In this document: piece by piece, positions 1 through 9,301 of the stretch | How positions within the stretch are numbered: position 1 is the first letter of the stretch | Layout of the letters: every line of letters begins with the position of its first letter | Assembly (NCBI RefSeq): GCF_965227785.1 | Contig: NZ_OZ245785.1 | Span: forward strand, 186,001 to 250,000 | Length of the DNA: 64,000 nt | DNA from: Gracilimonas sp965227785 | GTDB lineage: Bacteria; Bacteroidota; Rhodothermia; Balneolales; Balneolaceae | Direction of reading: 5' to 3' | The notes under the pieces: generated by a model | What the model was told of the DNA's origin: nothing | Seen by the model: only the letters and a program-made list of their open reading frames with translations | Database searches by the model: none | Position numbers and translations under genes: made by a program

Positions 1-894
1 CTGGCTTTGGAAATTGAGCGGTTGCTGGAAGAAGCTCAGGATAAAGTGAACCAGATTGAGCGACAGATTAATGACATGAGGGAGGAAGGGGATAGCAGTC
101 TGGACGAGTCGGAAGTATTTAAGTTTGAGATCTATAAATCGGAGTTTGAAATTCAGAAGGCTGAGGTTCACGAGAATATGAACTTCGTAAAAGAAACCTG
201 GAATTATGTACTTCGCAATGAAGAAGGAAATGTATTTGAGCCACAGGTTCGATTTCTGGATCCGGTGGGTGCCAATATTGAACCGGTCGATTTTTATCAA
301 AACGCAGCATTTAACAACCGCCCTGAGCTTAAAGCCTTGAAAGCAGGAGAGGAAGCCACCGAGACCTATATTACTTCCCTGAAAAAACAGAACTTGCCAG
401 GTTTGTACCTGGCCGGTTATGTTAATTTTGCCAATACACCTAATCGTCCACGCCAGTCAAACCCCTTTATTCAGAATAGCACCAACCTGTTTACAGGTGG
501 ATTTGGATTCACAATCCGGCAAAAGCTGAATTTTTTCTCCATTCGGGCTAATATCGAAAGAAGTAAAATTAAACTTAAACAGGCTTCTTATGCACAGGAT
601 GCAGCCAAAGATGGAATTCTACTTGAAGTTAACAACCATTACCGGCAAGCATCTCTGGCGGATGTAAAGGTAGAACAAACTGATGAGGCCCTGGTAACTT
701 CAAAGCGTTGGCTGAGGCAGGAACAACTGGACTACGATTTTGGTATGGGTGAAGTGAAAGACCTGATCGATGCCATGCGCAAAGAACTGGAGCTGAAACT
801 TCAATTAAAGCAGCGTATTTTTGAGTATAATTCATCGCTGGCAAAACTGAATAAATCGGCAGGGATTCCGTTAACTACGCTAATAACAAACTGA
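1..894 (+). CDS. TolC-family outer membrane efflux protein (3' part, truncated by window start)
   Basis: The reading frame is open from base 1, so the gene starts outside the window; about 297 residues remain. The sequence has the long alpha-helical, coiled-coil-rich character of TolC/OEP proteins, including the NRPELKAL motif that commonly opens the second repeat and a C-terminal hairpin-like helical region with YDFGMGEVKDLIDAM. Members form a trimeric channel-tunnel across the outer membrane for export. An MlaC-like gene starts 8 bp after the stop, so the two are probably cotranscribed, which suggests a lipid or efflux function for the operon; the upstream partners are not visible. The internal TTG at base 7 is not a convincing start. 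Family assignment is confident; substrate is unknown. Confidence 0.85.
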   Translation: MALEIERLLEEAQDKVNQIERQINDMREEGDSSLDESEVFKFEIYKSEFEIQKAEVHENMNFVKETWNYVLRNEEGNVFEPQVRFLDPVGANIEPVDFYQNAAFNNRPELKALKAGEEATETYITSLKKQNLPGLYLAGYVNFANTPNRPRQSNPFIQNSTNLFTGGFGFTIRQKLNFFSIRANIERSKIKLKQASYAQDAAKDGILLEVNNHYRQASLADVKVEQTDEALVTSKRWLRQEQLDYDFGMGEVKDLIDAMRKELELKLQLKQRIFEYNSSLAKLNKSAGIPLTTLITN

Positions 895-902
895 TTCAGA
901 CA

Positions 903-1496
903 ATGTATATGTTAAAAACGGTCATTAAAGTAATTCTATTAGGTGTATTCTTAACTTCAACAGCTGTGGCTCAACAAACACCGGAAGACATACGCTCGCT
1001 TTTAGAAGAAAGAGATGAGCAAATCAAAGAATTGGTGGGTCCAGAGGGAACGGAATACACAGACGATCAGCGTCAGCAGCTGAAAGAGATCATCAATGGG
1101 GTGATCAATTTTGAAGCCATGGCTAAGGAAGCGCTGGAGGAAACCTACGATACCATTTCAACAGAAAAGAGAACCGAATTCGTTGACCTTTTTGCCACCA
1201 TCGTGAGAGATCAGTCTTTGAATAAGCTGGATATATATAGGGCAAAAGTCACCTATGAGGATATACAGGTAGAAGGTGATGAAGCCCGGGTGGAAACACT
1301 CGCTCAGCTCGAAAATGTACGTACACCGGTTAATTATGAGATGGAGTATCAGGACGGACAGTGGGTAATTGTAGATATGGAAATTGATGATGTCTCAACG
1401 GCTTCATCATACAATCGTCAGTTTCAGCGCATTATCAATCAAAGAGGTTTTGAGCCGTTATTGGAAAGTTTAAGAAAAAGAGCAGCACGGGCTTAA
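903..1496 (+). CDS. MlaC/Ttg2D-family phospholipid-binding periplasmic protein
   Basis: This 197-residue protein has a signal peptide (residues 1-23, ending near AVA-QQ) followed by an MlaC-type domain: the segment VINFEAMAKEAL around residues 66-77, a helical EKRTEFVDLFATIV region, and the C-terminal beta-rich part with WVIVDMEIDDVS, all typical of the family. MlaC proteins carry phospholipids through the periplasm between an MCE-domain transporter and the outer membrane. The gene lies 8 bp downstream of a TolC-type gene, so it is likely in one operon whose MCE/ABC parts would lie upstream of the window. The start is the ATG at 903; a second ATG two codons later would also give a good signal peptide. 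Confidence 0.8.
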   Translation: MYMLKTVIKVILLGVFLTSTAVAQQTPEDIRSLLEERDEQIKELVGPEGTEYTDDQRQQLKEIINGVINFEAMAKEALEETYDTISTEKRTEFVDLFATIVRDQSLNKLDIYRAKVTYEDIQVEGDEARVETLAQLENVRTPVNYEMEYQDGQWVIVDMEIDDVSTASSYNRQFQRIINQRGFEPLLESLRKRAARA

Positions 1497-1628
1497 TTGA
1501 ATGGAAGGTTAGGTTTAAACAGCTTCAATCGTATCAAAGCCATACAATCTGCAGGGTCCAAAAATACATTTCATAAAAACTCTTGAGTGATTTAACTTAG
1601 TCTGTTCAAAGATTCATTACCTAATTTC

Positions 1629-3182
1629 TTGATGCTCAACAAATTAAAAGGTGCTCTTCTCACCATATTTCTTTCTTTGCTTGTTGTAAGCCTATATGCT
1701 CAGGATGGCAGGGTATTGACTCTTTCCGACTATTCCTACGAATACATCCAACGACTGCAGCATCGTGGCAAAATGCTGGATCTTGACCCAACCATGCTTC
1801 CTTATTCTTACGGACAGGTAAAGCAATCCATAAGCCGGATAGATGAAACACAATTATCAGATAATGAGAAGGTTTGGTTGAACCTGATAAAAGAAAGGGT
1901 AGAACTAAATCAGACAGATGATAATGAAATTGGATTTGAGTTTTCCCCTTCACCAGTACTAAGTGATACTGAACGCCTTGATGTGGTAGATCCCCTGAAT
2001 CAGGATTTATATATATATCCTGCTGCCACGGTTACCGGGTATATGGAAAAGGGGAACTTTGCCGGTCAACTTTCTTTCCGCCACGATTATTACTACGATC
2101 AGGATCCCGATGGATTTGATGCGGCAAAACGATTGTTTATCAGGGCTGAAGATTCATATCTGGGGTATCAGAAAGATGGCATAAAAATAATGTTGGGCCG
2201 CTATAACCACCATTGGGGAAAATACGGAGAGGCCTCGTCTATCATAAGTACGAATGCTCATTCTTTCGATAATTTCAGCATCAGTCTAACCGGTAAGTAT
2301 TTCTCATTTCAAAGTATTATTGGAGAGTTGAATGATATTTCCGGGGATGGCACTTTTGTAGAGCGAACCACTGAAGACCCGGATGATAAAAACCGGTTTA
2401 TTTCCATGCACCGGCTGAATTTTCATCCAACCAAAAATATTCGACTTAGTTTTTTTGAAGCTATTCTGTATTCCGGTACCAATGCCGGGCTTTCTTTAAA
2501 GTACAGTAATCCTTTGCTGATGCATGTATTTGTTTCCGACAATATTCCCTGGGACGAAACGAATAACCTGTTATTAGGAGGAATGATTTGGGCTCAGTTC
2601 AGCAATATGACCCTGAACAGTCAGTTACTGATTGATGATTTTCAGCATACTGAGGATAAAGGCGAGCCATTTACTTTCACCTTCCTGAGCTCAGTGAATT
2701 ATGCTCTCCCAAATAGAAGCACAGACTTAAATCTGGAATTTGAAGCTGTAGCATACCAAACCTATAACACGGATTTAGCAGAAGGGCGCTACCTGTATAT
2801 GAACAGGGGAATTGCAACTCCTACTAATGATTATATAAAAATTAAGGCATACCCCGAATTTTACCTTGACCAACATCTCAGAGGACTGAAAGTGGCTCCT
2901 TACCTGACGTATTATATGAAAGGCGAGCAGATGATTAATCAGGACTTTAACAGAGAAAATCCGGATGGCAGTGTTATTGATATTATACTCACCGGGGAGG
3001 TAGAAAATACCATCAGGGGCGGTTTACATGTACTCTATCAACCAAGCTCCAAGTTTTGGTTTGAACTGGATACGGGATATAATCATATTGCTAATTATAA
3101 CAATGTAAGCGGGGTGACCCGCAGCAGGTTGGTAACGATATTTAAAGCGGGCGTTAGGTTTGGGCTATATGGCAGTAACTAA
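1629..3182 (+). CDS. Wzi-like capsule assembly / outer membrane beta-barrel protein
   Basis: The 517-residue product has an N-terminal signal peptide (residues 1-24, ending near SLYA-QD) and then alternating short hydrophobic/aromatic strands up to a C-terminal strand ending in FGLYGSN, as expected of a beta barrel. The arrangement (N-terminal helical part, then LGRYNHHWGKYGEAS and later strands) resembles the Bacteroidota Wzi/capsule-assembly family; E. coli Wzi is a surface lectin that anchors capsule. It is the first gene of a glycan locus (polyol-phosphate transferase, sulfotransferases, flippase) and is 32 bp from the next gene, so an anchoring or assembly role for the surface polymer is a reasonable inference. 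Exact substrate unknown. Confidence 0.65.
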   Translation: MMLNKLKGALLTIFLSLLVVSLYAQDGRVLTLSDYSYEYIQRLQHRGKMLDLDPTMLPYSYGQVKQSISRIDETQLSDNEKVWLNLIKERVELNQTDDNEIGFEFSPSPVLSDTERLDVVDPLNQDLYIYPAATVTGYMEKGNFAGQLSFRHDYYYDQDPDGFDAAKRLFIRAEDSYLGYQKDGIKIMLGRYNHHWGKYGEASSIISTNAHSFDNFSISLTGKYFSFQSIIGELNDISGDGTFVERTTEDPDDKNRFISMHRLNFHPTKNIRLSFFEAILYSGTNAGLSLKYSNPLLMHVFVSDNIPWDETNNLLLGGMIWAQFSNMTLNSQLLIDDFQHTEDKGEPFTFTFLSSVNYALPNRSTDLNLEFEAVAYQTYNTDLAEGRYLYMNRGIATPTNDYIKIKAYPEFYLDQHLRGLKVAPYLTYYMKGEQMINQDFNRENPDGSVIDIILTGEVENTIRGGLHVLYQPSSKFWFELDTGYNHIANYNNVSGVTRSRLVTIFKAGVRFGLYGSN

Positions 3183-3214
3183 AAATTTAAATACAATCGG
3201 CTGAGAATCAATTT

Positions 3215-4390
3215 ATGAAAGTATTGATCTACGCCACCACCTTTGGTGCAGACTTACTGAGCTTTACCAAGTATCTCACGGAAGAGACCGACTCGGAAGT
3301 GAAAGTATTGCTGGATGATGCTGAAAAGTTTAAGCAGGAAGGAATATTCGATTTCTGGGATATCGATGTTGAGTTATACGACTCCAACAAGATGACACTT
3401 ATTAGGGGCATTAAAGGCTTCGATCCGGATATCACCATTATGGATAACAACATTCCGCTTAGAAAGCTCAGTCCTAAGGCGTTGATATTATGGCACGGGT
3501 ACGGCTGGAAAGGGCCCAATGATGAAGAAGAATTCAAATGGCTTCACCGTAATATTAAGCTGACCTGGGGCACTATGAAAGAGCCCAACCCAGATATCAA
3601 ATGGGCGAGCTTTGGTAAGGTGGATTTTAAACACCGAACGGAAGTGAGTGGATTTCACCCTGAAAATTGCATTAACCTTGGGTCGGCAAGCCACGATTAT
3701 CTACAGAAAGATGTATCGAAAGAGGATTTGAAGCCCTATTACCCCTTTGATGTGGTAAATAGAAAAACGGTGCTTATTGCCCCCACCTGGCACTACGGAG
3801 AAGTTTTTTCACATTGGGGAGATGAGGATGTACTGTTTAACCGGCTGCTTACGGATCTCAATGAAAAGCAGGTAAATGTAATACTGCGGCTGCACGATTC
3901 GTACCGGTTTGAACATCATTATCTTGAATTCCTGCAGAGCCTGGAAACAAAGTATGACAACATCGTGCTGAAGTTTAAGGATCATCATCCCGACAACTTT
4001 CTGGACCTGCAGGTAGCTGACGTTCTGGTTACAAATTTCAGCAGCATTGCGAACCTGTTTTATGCAACTCATAGGCCAACGGTTCACATCTATCCTGTAA
4101 AGAGTAAGGATGAGTCGTTTATGTGGCTGAACAAAACCCTTTTTGGCATTCGAAAGAAAAAAGTGGACTCCATAAAATTTATTTGGAAGTATGACCCTGA
4201 AGAAAATGGAGGGGTGCTGGCCCGTAACTTTGATGTAATGATGGATCAAATACAAAAGGGGCTGGAAAACCCGGATTGTTGTGCCGAAAAAGCCCAGGAA
4301 TATTTAGATAAGCACATGCTTTCGGCCGATGGTAAAAACTGTGAGCGAATCTGGAATACTATAAAAGATCTTGTAGAAGAAGAGAACTGA
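3215..4390 (+). CDS. CDP-glycerol glycerophosphotransferase-like (TagB/TagF-type) polyol-phosphate transferase
   Basis: The 391-residue protein has the two-lobed GT-B-like pattern of the Glyphos_transf family (PF04464). The sequence LWHGYGWKG at residues 92-100 corresponds to the family WHG motif, and TNFSSIANLFYATHRP from residue 273 corresponds to the C-terminal DFSS(I)-type nucleotide/phosphate-binding motif. Known members transfer glycerol- or ribitol-phosphate from CDP-polyols during teichoic acid or capsule synthesis. No membrane segment is visible; such enzymes act at the cytosolic membrane face. Downstream genes make inositol phosphate and probably CDP-inositol, so an inositol-phosphate donor is a testable inference rather than the family norm. 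The start ATG follows the Wzi-like gene by 32 bp. Confidence 0.72.
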   Translation: MKVLIYATTFGADLLSFTKYLTEETDSEVKVLLDDAEKFKQEGIFDFWDIDVELYDSNKMTLIRGIKGFDPDITIMDNNIPLRKLSPKALILWHGYGWKGPNDEEEFKWLHRNIKLTWGTMKEPNPDIKWASFGKVDFKHRTEVSGFHPENCINLGSASHDYLQKDVSKEDLKPYYPFDVVNRKTVLIAPTWHYGEVFSHWGDEDVLFNRLLTDLNEKQVNVILRLHDSYRFEHHYLEFLQSLETKYDNIVLKFKDHHPDNFLDLQVADVLVTNFSSIANLFYATHRPTVHIYPVKSKDESFMWLNKTLFGIRKKKVDSIKFIWKYDPEENGGVLARNFDVMMDQIQKGLENPDCCAEKAQEYLDKHMLSADGKNCERIWNTIKDLVEEEN

Positions 4391-4418
4391 GTTCAACAAT
4401 GAATCATACAATCAGCCC

Positions 4419-5423
4419 TTGAGTATTCAGATCACACAAAGTGACCTTCAGCAAACCCAAGACCGACTATTCTTTATCGTGGGGACCAGCCGGTCCGGGT
4501 CAACCCTGTTACAGAGTATGCTAAGTTCACACCGGGAAATTGTAATTCCGCCGGAAACCCACTTTTTTCATTCTGCTGCTGATCTCGAACAAAAATACTC
4601 GAATTGTGAAAACAGAGAAGGTTTCAAAAACCGGCTTTTTGATTTTTGGTATGATCAAAAAACAAGGCTAAGAGATCTTGGATTGGATAAGAAAGAAGCT
4701 TTGAGCCAGGCTAAAGAACTCAAATTAACAGCCCCGACCGACCTCTTCAACCTGCAGTTAACCATGTACCGAAAGGAAAGAGATAAAGATATTGTGGGGG
4801 AGAAAACGCCTCGGCATATTTTGCAGGTCCCGGCAATTTTGAAAGCCTACCCGAACGCTAAAATTATTTCCATGTTCCGAGATCCTCGTGCTACTGCCTG
4901 GTCAGAAATCAAGGCTCATTTTGGTTCACCCTCAGTTTATGTAACCACGCGCCGATGGAGGGAATATGTAGAGATGCACCAGCAGTTACAGAACGAATTA
5001 CCCAAAAACCAATATATGATGCTTCGCTATCAGGATTTAATTGAAGATTCTGAAGAGATGTTAAAGCGGATTTGTGGTTTTCTGGGCGTAGATTTTCAGC
5101 CGCAAATGCTGGAGTATTATAAGAGGGAAGAAAGAGGTTTTGCAGAAGGCGAGAAAGACTGGAAAAAGGGGACCCTGAAGCCCATTCAAAAAAACAAAAA
5201 TGAAGAATGGAAGTCGGCATTGAAGCCCTGGCAGATAGCATTGGTTGAAAGAACAGCTGGTTCTGAGCTGGAAGAGATGGGATACCGGAAAAGTGAATAT
5301 TCCCTGTCCTTTTCCAAAAACTTGTTCTATCAATGCTTAGATTTCAGCCGTTCAATTCGGGCCACTTTAACAGGTGCCCGCAAGGAAGGTTATGCTGACC
5401 CCGATAAATTTAAATTCAAATAA
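4419..5423 (+). CDS. Sulfotransferase family protein (first of two)
   Basis: The 334-residue protein has the PAPS-dependent sulfotransferase fold. The 5'-phosphosulfate loop is FFIVGTSRSGSTLL at residues 18-31, and the 3'-phosphate-binding region is ISMFRDPRATAWSEIKAHFG near residues 150-170. Proteins of this type sulfate carbohydrates or lipids using 3'-phosphoadenylyl sulfate. It is 28 bp downstream of the CDP-polyol transferase-like gene and 23 bp upstream of a second, different sulfotransferase, so both likely modify the same surface glycan. The start is a TTG at 4419: the ATG at 4399 is out of frame and stops at once, and no in-frame ATG precedes the P-loop, so a non-ATG start is needed. 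Confidence 0.82.
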   Translation: MSIQITQSDLQQTQDRLFFIVGTSRSGSTLLQSMLSSHREIVIPPETHFFHSAADLEQKYSNCENREGFKNRLFDFWYDQKTRLRDLGLDKKEALSQAKELKLTAPTDLFNLQLTMYRKERDKDIVGEKTPRHILQVPAILKAYPNAKIISMFRDPRATAWSEIKAHFGSPSVYVTTRRWREYVEMHQQLQNELPKNQYMMLRYQDLIEDSEEMLKRICGFLGVDFQPQMLEYYKREERGFAEGEKDWKKGTLKPIQKNKNEEWKSALKPWQIALVERTAGSELEEMGYRKSEYSLSFSKNLFYQCLDFSRSIRATLTGARKEGYADPDKFKFK

Positions 5424-5446
5424 AAAACAGATAGTTAGGTAAGAAA

Positions 5447-6343
5447 ATGGCGGTATTCAAAAAAGTTGGTGAACAAATAACCGCTTTGTCAGATGCACTT
5501 GGGTTCGAACGAAGAGATCTTCGCGCAGATCTTGGAATGCCCTGGGATTACGTGAAGAGCAAAATCATGAACTCACACTTTAAGTGGGATTATGATGAGA
5601 TCGAATGCTACTGTATGTTCGTTGGCTACCCCCGCAGTGGACACACACTGGTTGGCTCTTTATTAGACGCCCATCCGGATGTGGTTATTTCCCATGAACT
5701 GGATGCACTGCGTTACCTGAGAGCCGGATTCAGCCGCGAACAAATTTTTAGCCTGATTCTGCATAAAGACAAGGTTTTTACCGGTAAAGGTCGCGAATGG
5801 ACCGGCTACGATTATGCTATCGAAGGATTGTGGCAGGGACGGTTTCGAAACCTTAAGGTAATTGGTGATAAAAAAGGAGGAGGTTCATCCCGCCATCTAC
5901 AAGCCAAGCCGGACATCATTGAGAAGCTAAGGAAAGAAGTTCAATTGCCAATTAAGCTGATCCACATTGTACGCCATCCTTTGGACAACATCGCTACACA
6001 TAAAAGAAAATGGTCGGTACAACCAAGTCTGCAAGAGGCAATCGACAGTTACTTTAAGAGGGTAGAGGCGAATGCTAAACTCAAATCAGAAGTGGCTGAA
6101 AATGAGTGGTGCGAGCTCACCCACGAAGAGTTCATTTCGGATTCCGAGAAAACACTCCGTACGCTTGTAGAATTTTTAGAAGTTGAACCGTATGAGGATT
6201 ACATAAAGGCTGCCGCAGCTAAAGTATTTGATTCTCCTTCCAAGAGCCGGACCAAGATTGAATGGCCACAGGAGATGATTGATCAGGTTGCAGAGCGAAG
6301 CCAGAAATACGACTTCCTGAAAGATTACGAATTCACGGTCTGA
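5447..6343 (+). CDS. Sulfotransferase family protein (second of two)
   Basis: The 298-residue protein carries a sulfotransferase 5'-phosphosulfate loop, FVGYPRSGHTLVGSLL at about residues 58-73, and a 3'-phosphate-binding segment IHIVRHPLDNIATHKRKW around residues 173-190. It is clearly a different subfamily from the sulfotransferase just upstream, which argues for two sulfation positions or acceptors and not a recent duplication. It ends in TGA at 6341-6343; the stop of the convergent flippase gene begins at the very next base, so there is no intergenic terminator. Acceptor unknown; the glycan-locus context favours a polysaccharide. Confidence 0.82.
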   Translation: MAVFKKVGEQITALSDALGFERRDLRADLGMPWDYVKSKIMNSHFKWDYDEIECYCMFVGYPRSGHTLVGSLLDAHPDVVISHELDALRYLRAGFSREQIFSLILHKDKVFTGKGREWTGYDYAIEGLWQGRFRNLKVIGDKKGGGSSRHLQAKPDIIEKLRKEVQLPIKLIHIVRHPLDNIATHKRKWSVQPSLQEAIDSYFKRVEANAKLKSEVAENEWCELTHEEFISDSEKTLRTLVEFLEVEPYEDYIKAAAAKVFDSPSKSRTKIEWPQEMIDQVAERSQKYDFLKDYEFTV

Positions 6344-7780
6344 TTACTTTCGGATGGCCTGAATGGCATCTTTCTCACGAAACCAGATAACAGATGCGGT
6401 GACGCTGAATACAAAGGCAGCCGCCAATGCTACAGCTCCAATAGTAGCCTCTCCGTAAAAGGTGGTAATGCCGTATCTGACAGCATAGGCAAAACCGGCC
6501 AGCGGGATAAGAGTGGCGAAAGCTGATATACTCTTCAATCCAAATTTCCAGACGTTGGTCTCGGTGAGCTTAGCCCCGAAGTAAATGATCACCAGAGAAA
6601 CCAGTGGATAGACGGTCAGCCAAACGAGAGCAACAGCCATCATGCTTATTTGTGAGGCAATGAGGAATCCGGCAGGTAATAGAATTGCATTTGCAGTGGT
6701 AAAATAGAAAATGAACCGAGCTTCGCCTTTGGCGTTAATGAGTTTTGGAAGCAGAGTAACCAGGCACTGAATGATTCCCACAGCTACGAATATTCTCATG
6801 TAGGGAACGGCATCCATCCATTTTTCATAACCCACCAGTGGCAGAAACCAGTCTATATACGTGCCGATGATGACCATCACGGTTCCCACCAAAAGCATAC
6901 TGGCTCGCGACATGGTAAAGAAATAATTACGAAGACGAGGGACCTGGTTTTGCAGCTTGGCAAAAGCAGGATAAGCCACCCGGTTAATCACATTGGAAAG
7001 CTCTTTCACGGTATCAAATACCAGACGATAGGCAAAAGAATATATCCCGACCAGCTCCATGGAAAAGAATTTACCGATGATCAGGTAATCTGCGTTCATA
7101 TAAAATTTCTGAAAGAAGTTGGAGCCTGTGGTAAACATGCCGAATTCGATGAGGTGTTTAACTTTTCCATGATCGTAATGAAAGCGCGGCCAGTAAGGCT
7201 TGAAAAACATGCAGAACACCATTTGTCCTACTTTATTTGCCAGTTCAGCAAGTATGATGGCCCAGGCTCCCCACCCGGTGTAGGCCAGGTAAATCATGAG
7301 TCCGGCCGATGAAGCCAGCGCCACGTTATCACTGATGGCCAGCTTCTTGAATTCCAGGTCGCGCATCATCAGCTTGCTTGATATCATATAAAAGCTGAAA
7401 GCGATGATACCCAGCATATACACCCGGATCATAGAAGAAAGCACGGGTGTGTCATAAAAAGAAGCAACAAAAGGGGCACCGAGATAAATAATTCCATACA
7501 CAACAACCGAAAGAAGAAAGCTGATCCAGAACAACGAATCGACTTGCGTGCGCCCGATTCTTTTTTCCTGAACCAGAGCGGTTCCCAGTCCCAGTTCGGT
7601 TAAGGCTTTGGTGGTGCTGAAAAAAGCGAGGGCGAGTGCAGCAATCCCGAACTGCTCTTCAGAAATGACTTTAAGCGTATAAAAAAGAGCAACAGCATTC
7701 AGCAGACGTGCTGTAACCGAACCAACCCCACTGTAGAGCACCGAGGAGGCTACTCTTCGTGCAAAGGAACTTTCACTCAT
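6344..7780 (-). CDS. Wzx-like polysaccharide/lipopolysaccharide flippase (MOP superfamily)
   Basis: The 478-residue product is hydrophobic along its length, with roughly 12 to 14 membrane segments, and begins with the motif ASSVLYSGVGSVTARLLNAV followed by GLGTALVQEKRI, typical of PST/Wzx transporters of the MATE/MOP superfamily. These flip undecaprenyl-linked oligosaccharides to the periplasmic face. The gene is convergent with the sulfotransferase gene (adjacent stop codons) and divergent from inositol-3-phosphate synthase, placing a glycan exporter inside the locus. Its substrate specificity cannot be read from sequence. The start ATG at 7780 gives the usual cytoplasmic N-terminus. Confidence 0.82.
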   Translation of the reverse strand: MSESSFARRVASSVLYSGVGSVTARLLNAVALFYTLKVISEEQFGIAALALAFFSTTKALTELGLGTALVQEKRIGRTQVDSLFWISFLLSVVVYGIIYLGAPFVASFYDTPVLSSMIRVYMLGIIAFSFYMISSKLMMRDLEFKKLAISDNVALASSAGLMIYLAYTGWGAWAIILAELANKVGQMVFCMFFKPYWPRFHYDHGKVKHLIEFGMFTTGSNFFQKFYMNADYLIIGKFFSMELVGIYSFAYRLVFDTVKELSNVINRVAYPAFAKLQNQVPRLRNYFFTMSRASMLLVGTVMVIIGTYIDWFLPLVGYEKWMDAVPYMRIFVAVGIIQCLVTLLPKLINAKGEARFIFYFTTANAILLPAGFLIASQISMMAVALVWLTVYPLVSLVIIYFGAKLTETNVWKFGLKSISAFATLIPLAGFAYAVRYGITTFYGEATIGAVALAAAFVFSVTASVIWFREKDAIQAIRK

Positions 7781-7979
7781 TATCTTGAATAATCATCAGG
7801 GATTGTCGCTTTTGTTTGTAAAAATGGAGTCAGCAAATATAGGGCGTAGCTCAGGCAATTGAAATGAAGTATTAGCTTCGATGTTATCAAATTCTTAGAG
7901 AATTACTAATTAAGTGCTAACATAACTTGAGCAAGTTCTTTATCTTTAAGGATTAAAATTTTCAGCTAAAAAGTTACGA
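7781..7979. promoter_or_regulatory. Divergent intergenic region between flippase and inositol-3-phosphate synthase genes
   Basis: This 199-bp, AT-rich region must hold the promoters of both divergent genes. TATCTTTA at 7941-7948 is one base from the Bacteroidota -7 consensus TAnnTTTG and lies about 30 bp before the synthase ATG, but I see no TTTG element at the usual 19-bp distance. The promoter call is therefore weak. Confidence 0.3.
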
Positions 7980-9296
7980 ATGTCAAATAACAGCACAAAA
8001 GCAGCAGACGGGAAATTATTAGTTTTAACTCCGGGAATGGGAGCCGTTGCCACCACCTTTATCGCAGGTGTTGAATCCATCCGAAAAGGATTGTCCAAAC
8101 CAATCGGTTCACTTACTCAGATGCAGACCATTCGCCTGGGTGCACGGTCTGAAAACCGGAATCCTCTTATCAAAGACTTTTTACCCCTCGCCGATTTGGA
8201 AGATCTGACATTCGGCGGGTGGGATGTAAAGCCCGATAACGTTTATGATGCCTGCGTTCACGCCAATGTGTTGAAGCCCCAGGATATTGACCCTATTGCT
8301 GATTTTCTTAAAAGTATTGAGCCTATGTCGGCCGCTTTTGAGCAAAAGTATGTGAAGAAGCTGGACGGACCTAATGTGAAGGACTTTAAAACCAAGAAAG
8401 ACCTGGCCGAGCAGCTTCGCGAAGATATTCGTAACCGGATGAAAGAGACCGGAGCAACACGTGCCGTTATGGTTTGGTGTGGTTCTACAGAAGTATATCA
8501 ATCGCCAGCAGCATGCCATATGTCGATCGAAGCCTTTGAAAAGGGACTGGAAGAAAATGACGAGGCGATTGCACCTTCTCAGCTCTATGCCTACGCTGCC
8601 ATCATGGAAGGCGTTCCTTATGCTAACGGTGCTCCAAACTTGTCGGCTGATAATCCTGCTTTAACACAACTGGCAGAAGAGAAGGGCGTTCCTATTGCCG
8701 GTAAAGACTTTAAGACCGGACAAACCCTGATGAAAACCATATTAGCCCCGGGCTTTAAAACCCGAATGCTGGGTATTAAAGGATGGTTCTCAACCAATAT
8801 TTTAGGAAACCGTGACGGGGAAGTGTTGGACGACCCGGAAAGCTTCAAATCAAAAGAAGTAACCAAATCCGGCGTACTTGACACCATCTTACAGCCCGAT
8901 ACCTACAAAGACCTTTATAAAGATTTATACCACAAAGTCCGAATCAACTATTACCCGCCACGTGGTGATGAGAAAGAGGGCTGGGATAACATCGATATTT
9001 TTGGCTGGATGGGATACCCTATGCAGATCAAAGTGGATTTCCTCTGCCGTGATTCCATTCTTGCTGCGCCTATCGTTCTCGACCTCGCTCTGTTCCTCGA
9101 CCTTGCCAAGCGAGAAGGAAAAGCAGGTATTCAGGAATGGCTAAGTTTCTATTTCAAGAGCCCGCAAGTGGAAGACGGTCATGTTCAGGAACACGATATC
9201 TTCATTCAGCACTTCAGGCTCAAAAACACCCTGCGTGTAATGGGTGGAGAGCAGCCTGTAACTCACCTGTCTGAGAATTACGATTCCTACAAATAA
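7980..9296 (+). CDS. ino1: Inositol-3-phosphate synthase
   Basis: The 438-residue protein matches the myo-inositol-1-phosphate (1L-myo-inositol-3-phosphate) synthase family, which converts glucose 6-phosphate to inositol 3-phosphate using bound NAD. The N-terminal nucleotide-binding loop is LVLTPGMGAVATTFIAGV (residues 14-31); GKDFKTGQT at 241-249 and the region near residues 268-282, STNILGNRDGEVLDDP, correspond to the conserved catalytic-domain blocks. The cytidylyltransferase-like gene starts only 5 bp downstream, so the two form an operon. In known systems this pair feeds CDP-inositol pathways. Length is within the family range and the annotation is secure. Confidence 0.93.
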   Translation: MSNNSTKAADGKLLVLTPGMGAVATTFIAGVESIRKGLSKPIGSLTQMQTIRLGARSENRNPLIKDFLPLADLEDLTFGGWDVKPDNVYDACVHANVLKPQDIDPIADFLKSIEPMSAAFEQKYVKKLDGPNVKDFKTKKDLAEQLREDIRNRMKETGATRAVMVWCGSTEVYQSPAACHMSIEAFEKGLEENDEAIAPSQLYAYAAIMEGVPYANGAPNLSADNPALTQLAEEKGVPIAGKDFKTGQTLMKTILAPGFKTRMLGIKGWFSTNILGNRDGEVLDDPESFKSKEVTKSGVLDTILQPDTYKDLYKDLYHKVRINYYPPRGDEKEGWDNIDIFGWMGYPMQIKVDFLCRDSILAAPIVLDLALFLDLAKREGKAGIQEWLSFYFKSPQVEDGHVQEHDIFIQHFRLKNTLRVMGGEQPVTHLSENYDSYK

Positions 9297-9301
9297 GCTT
9301 C

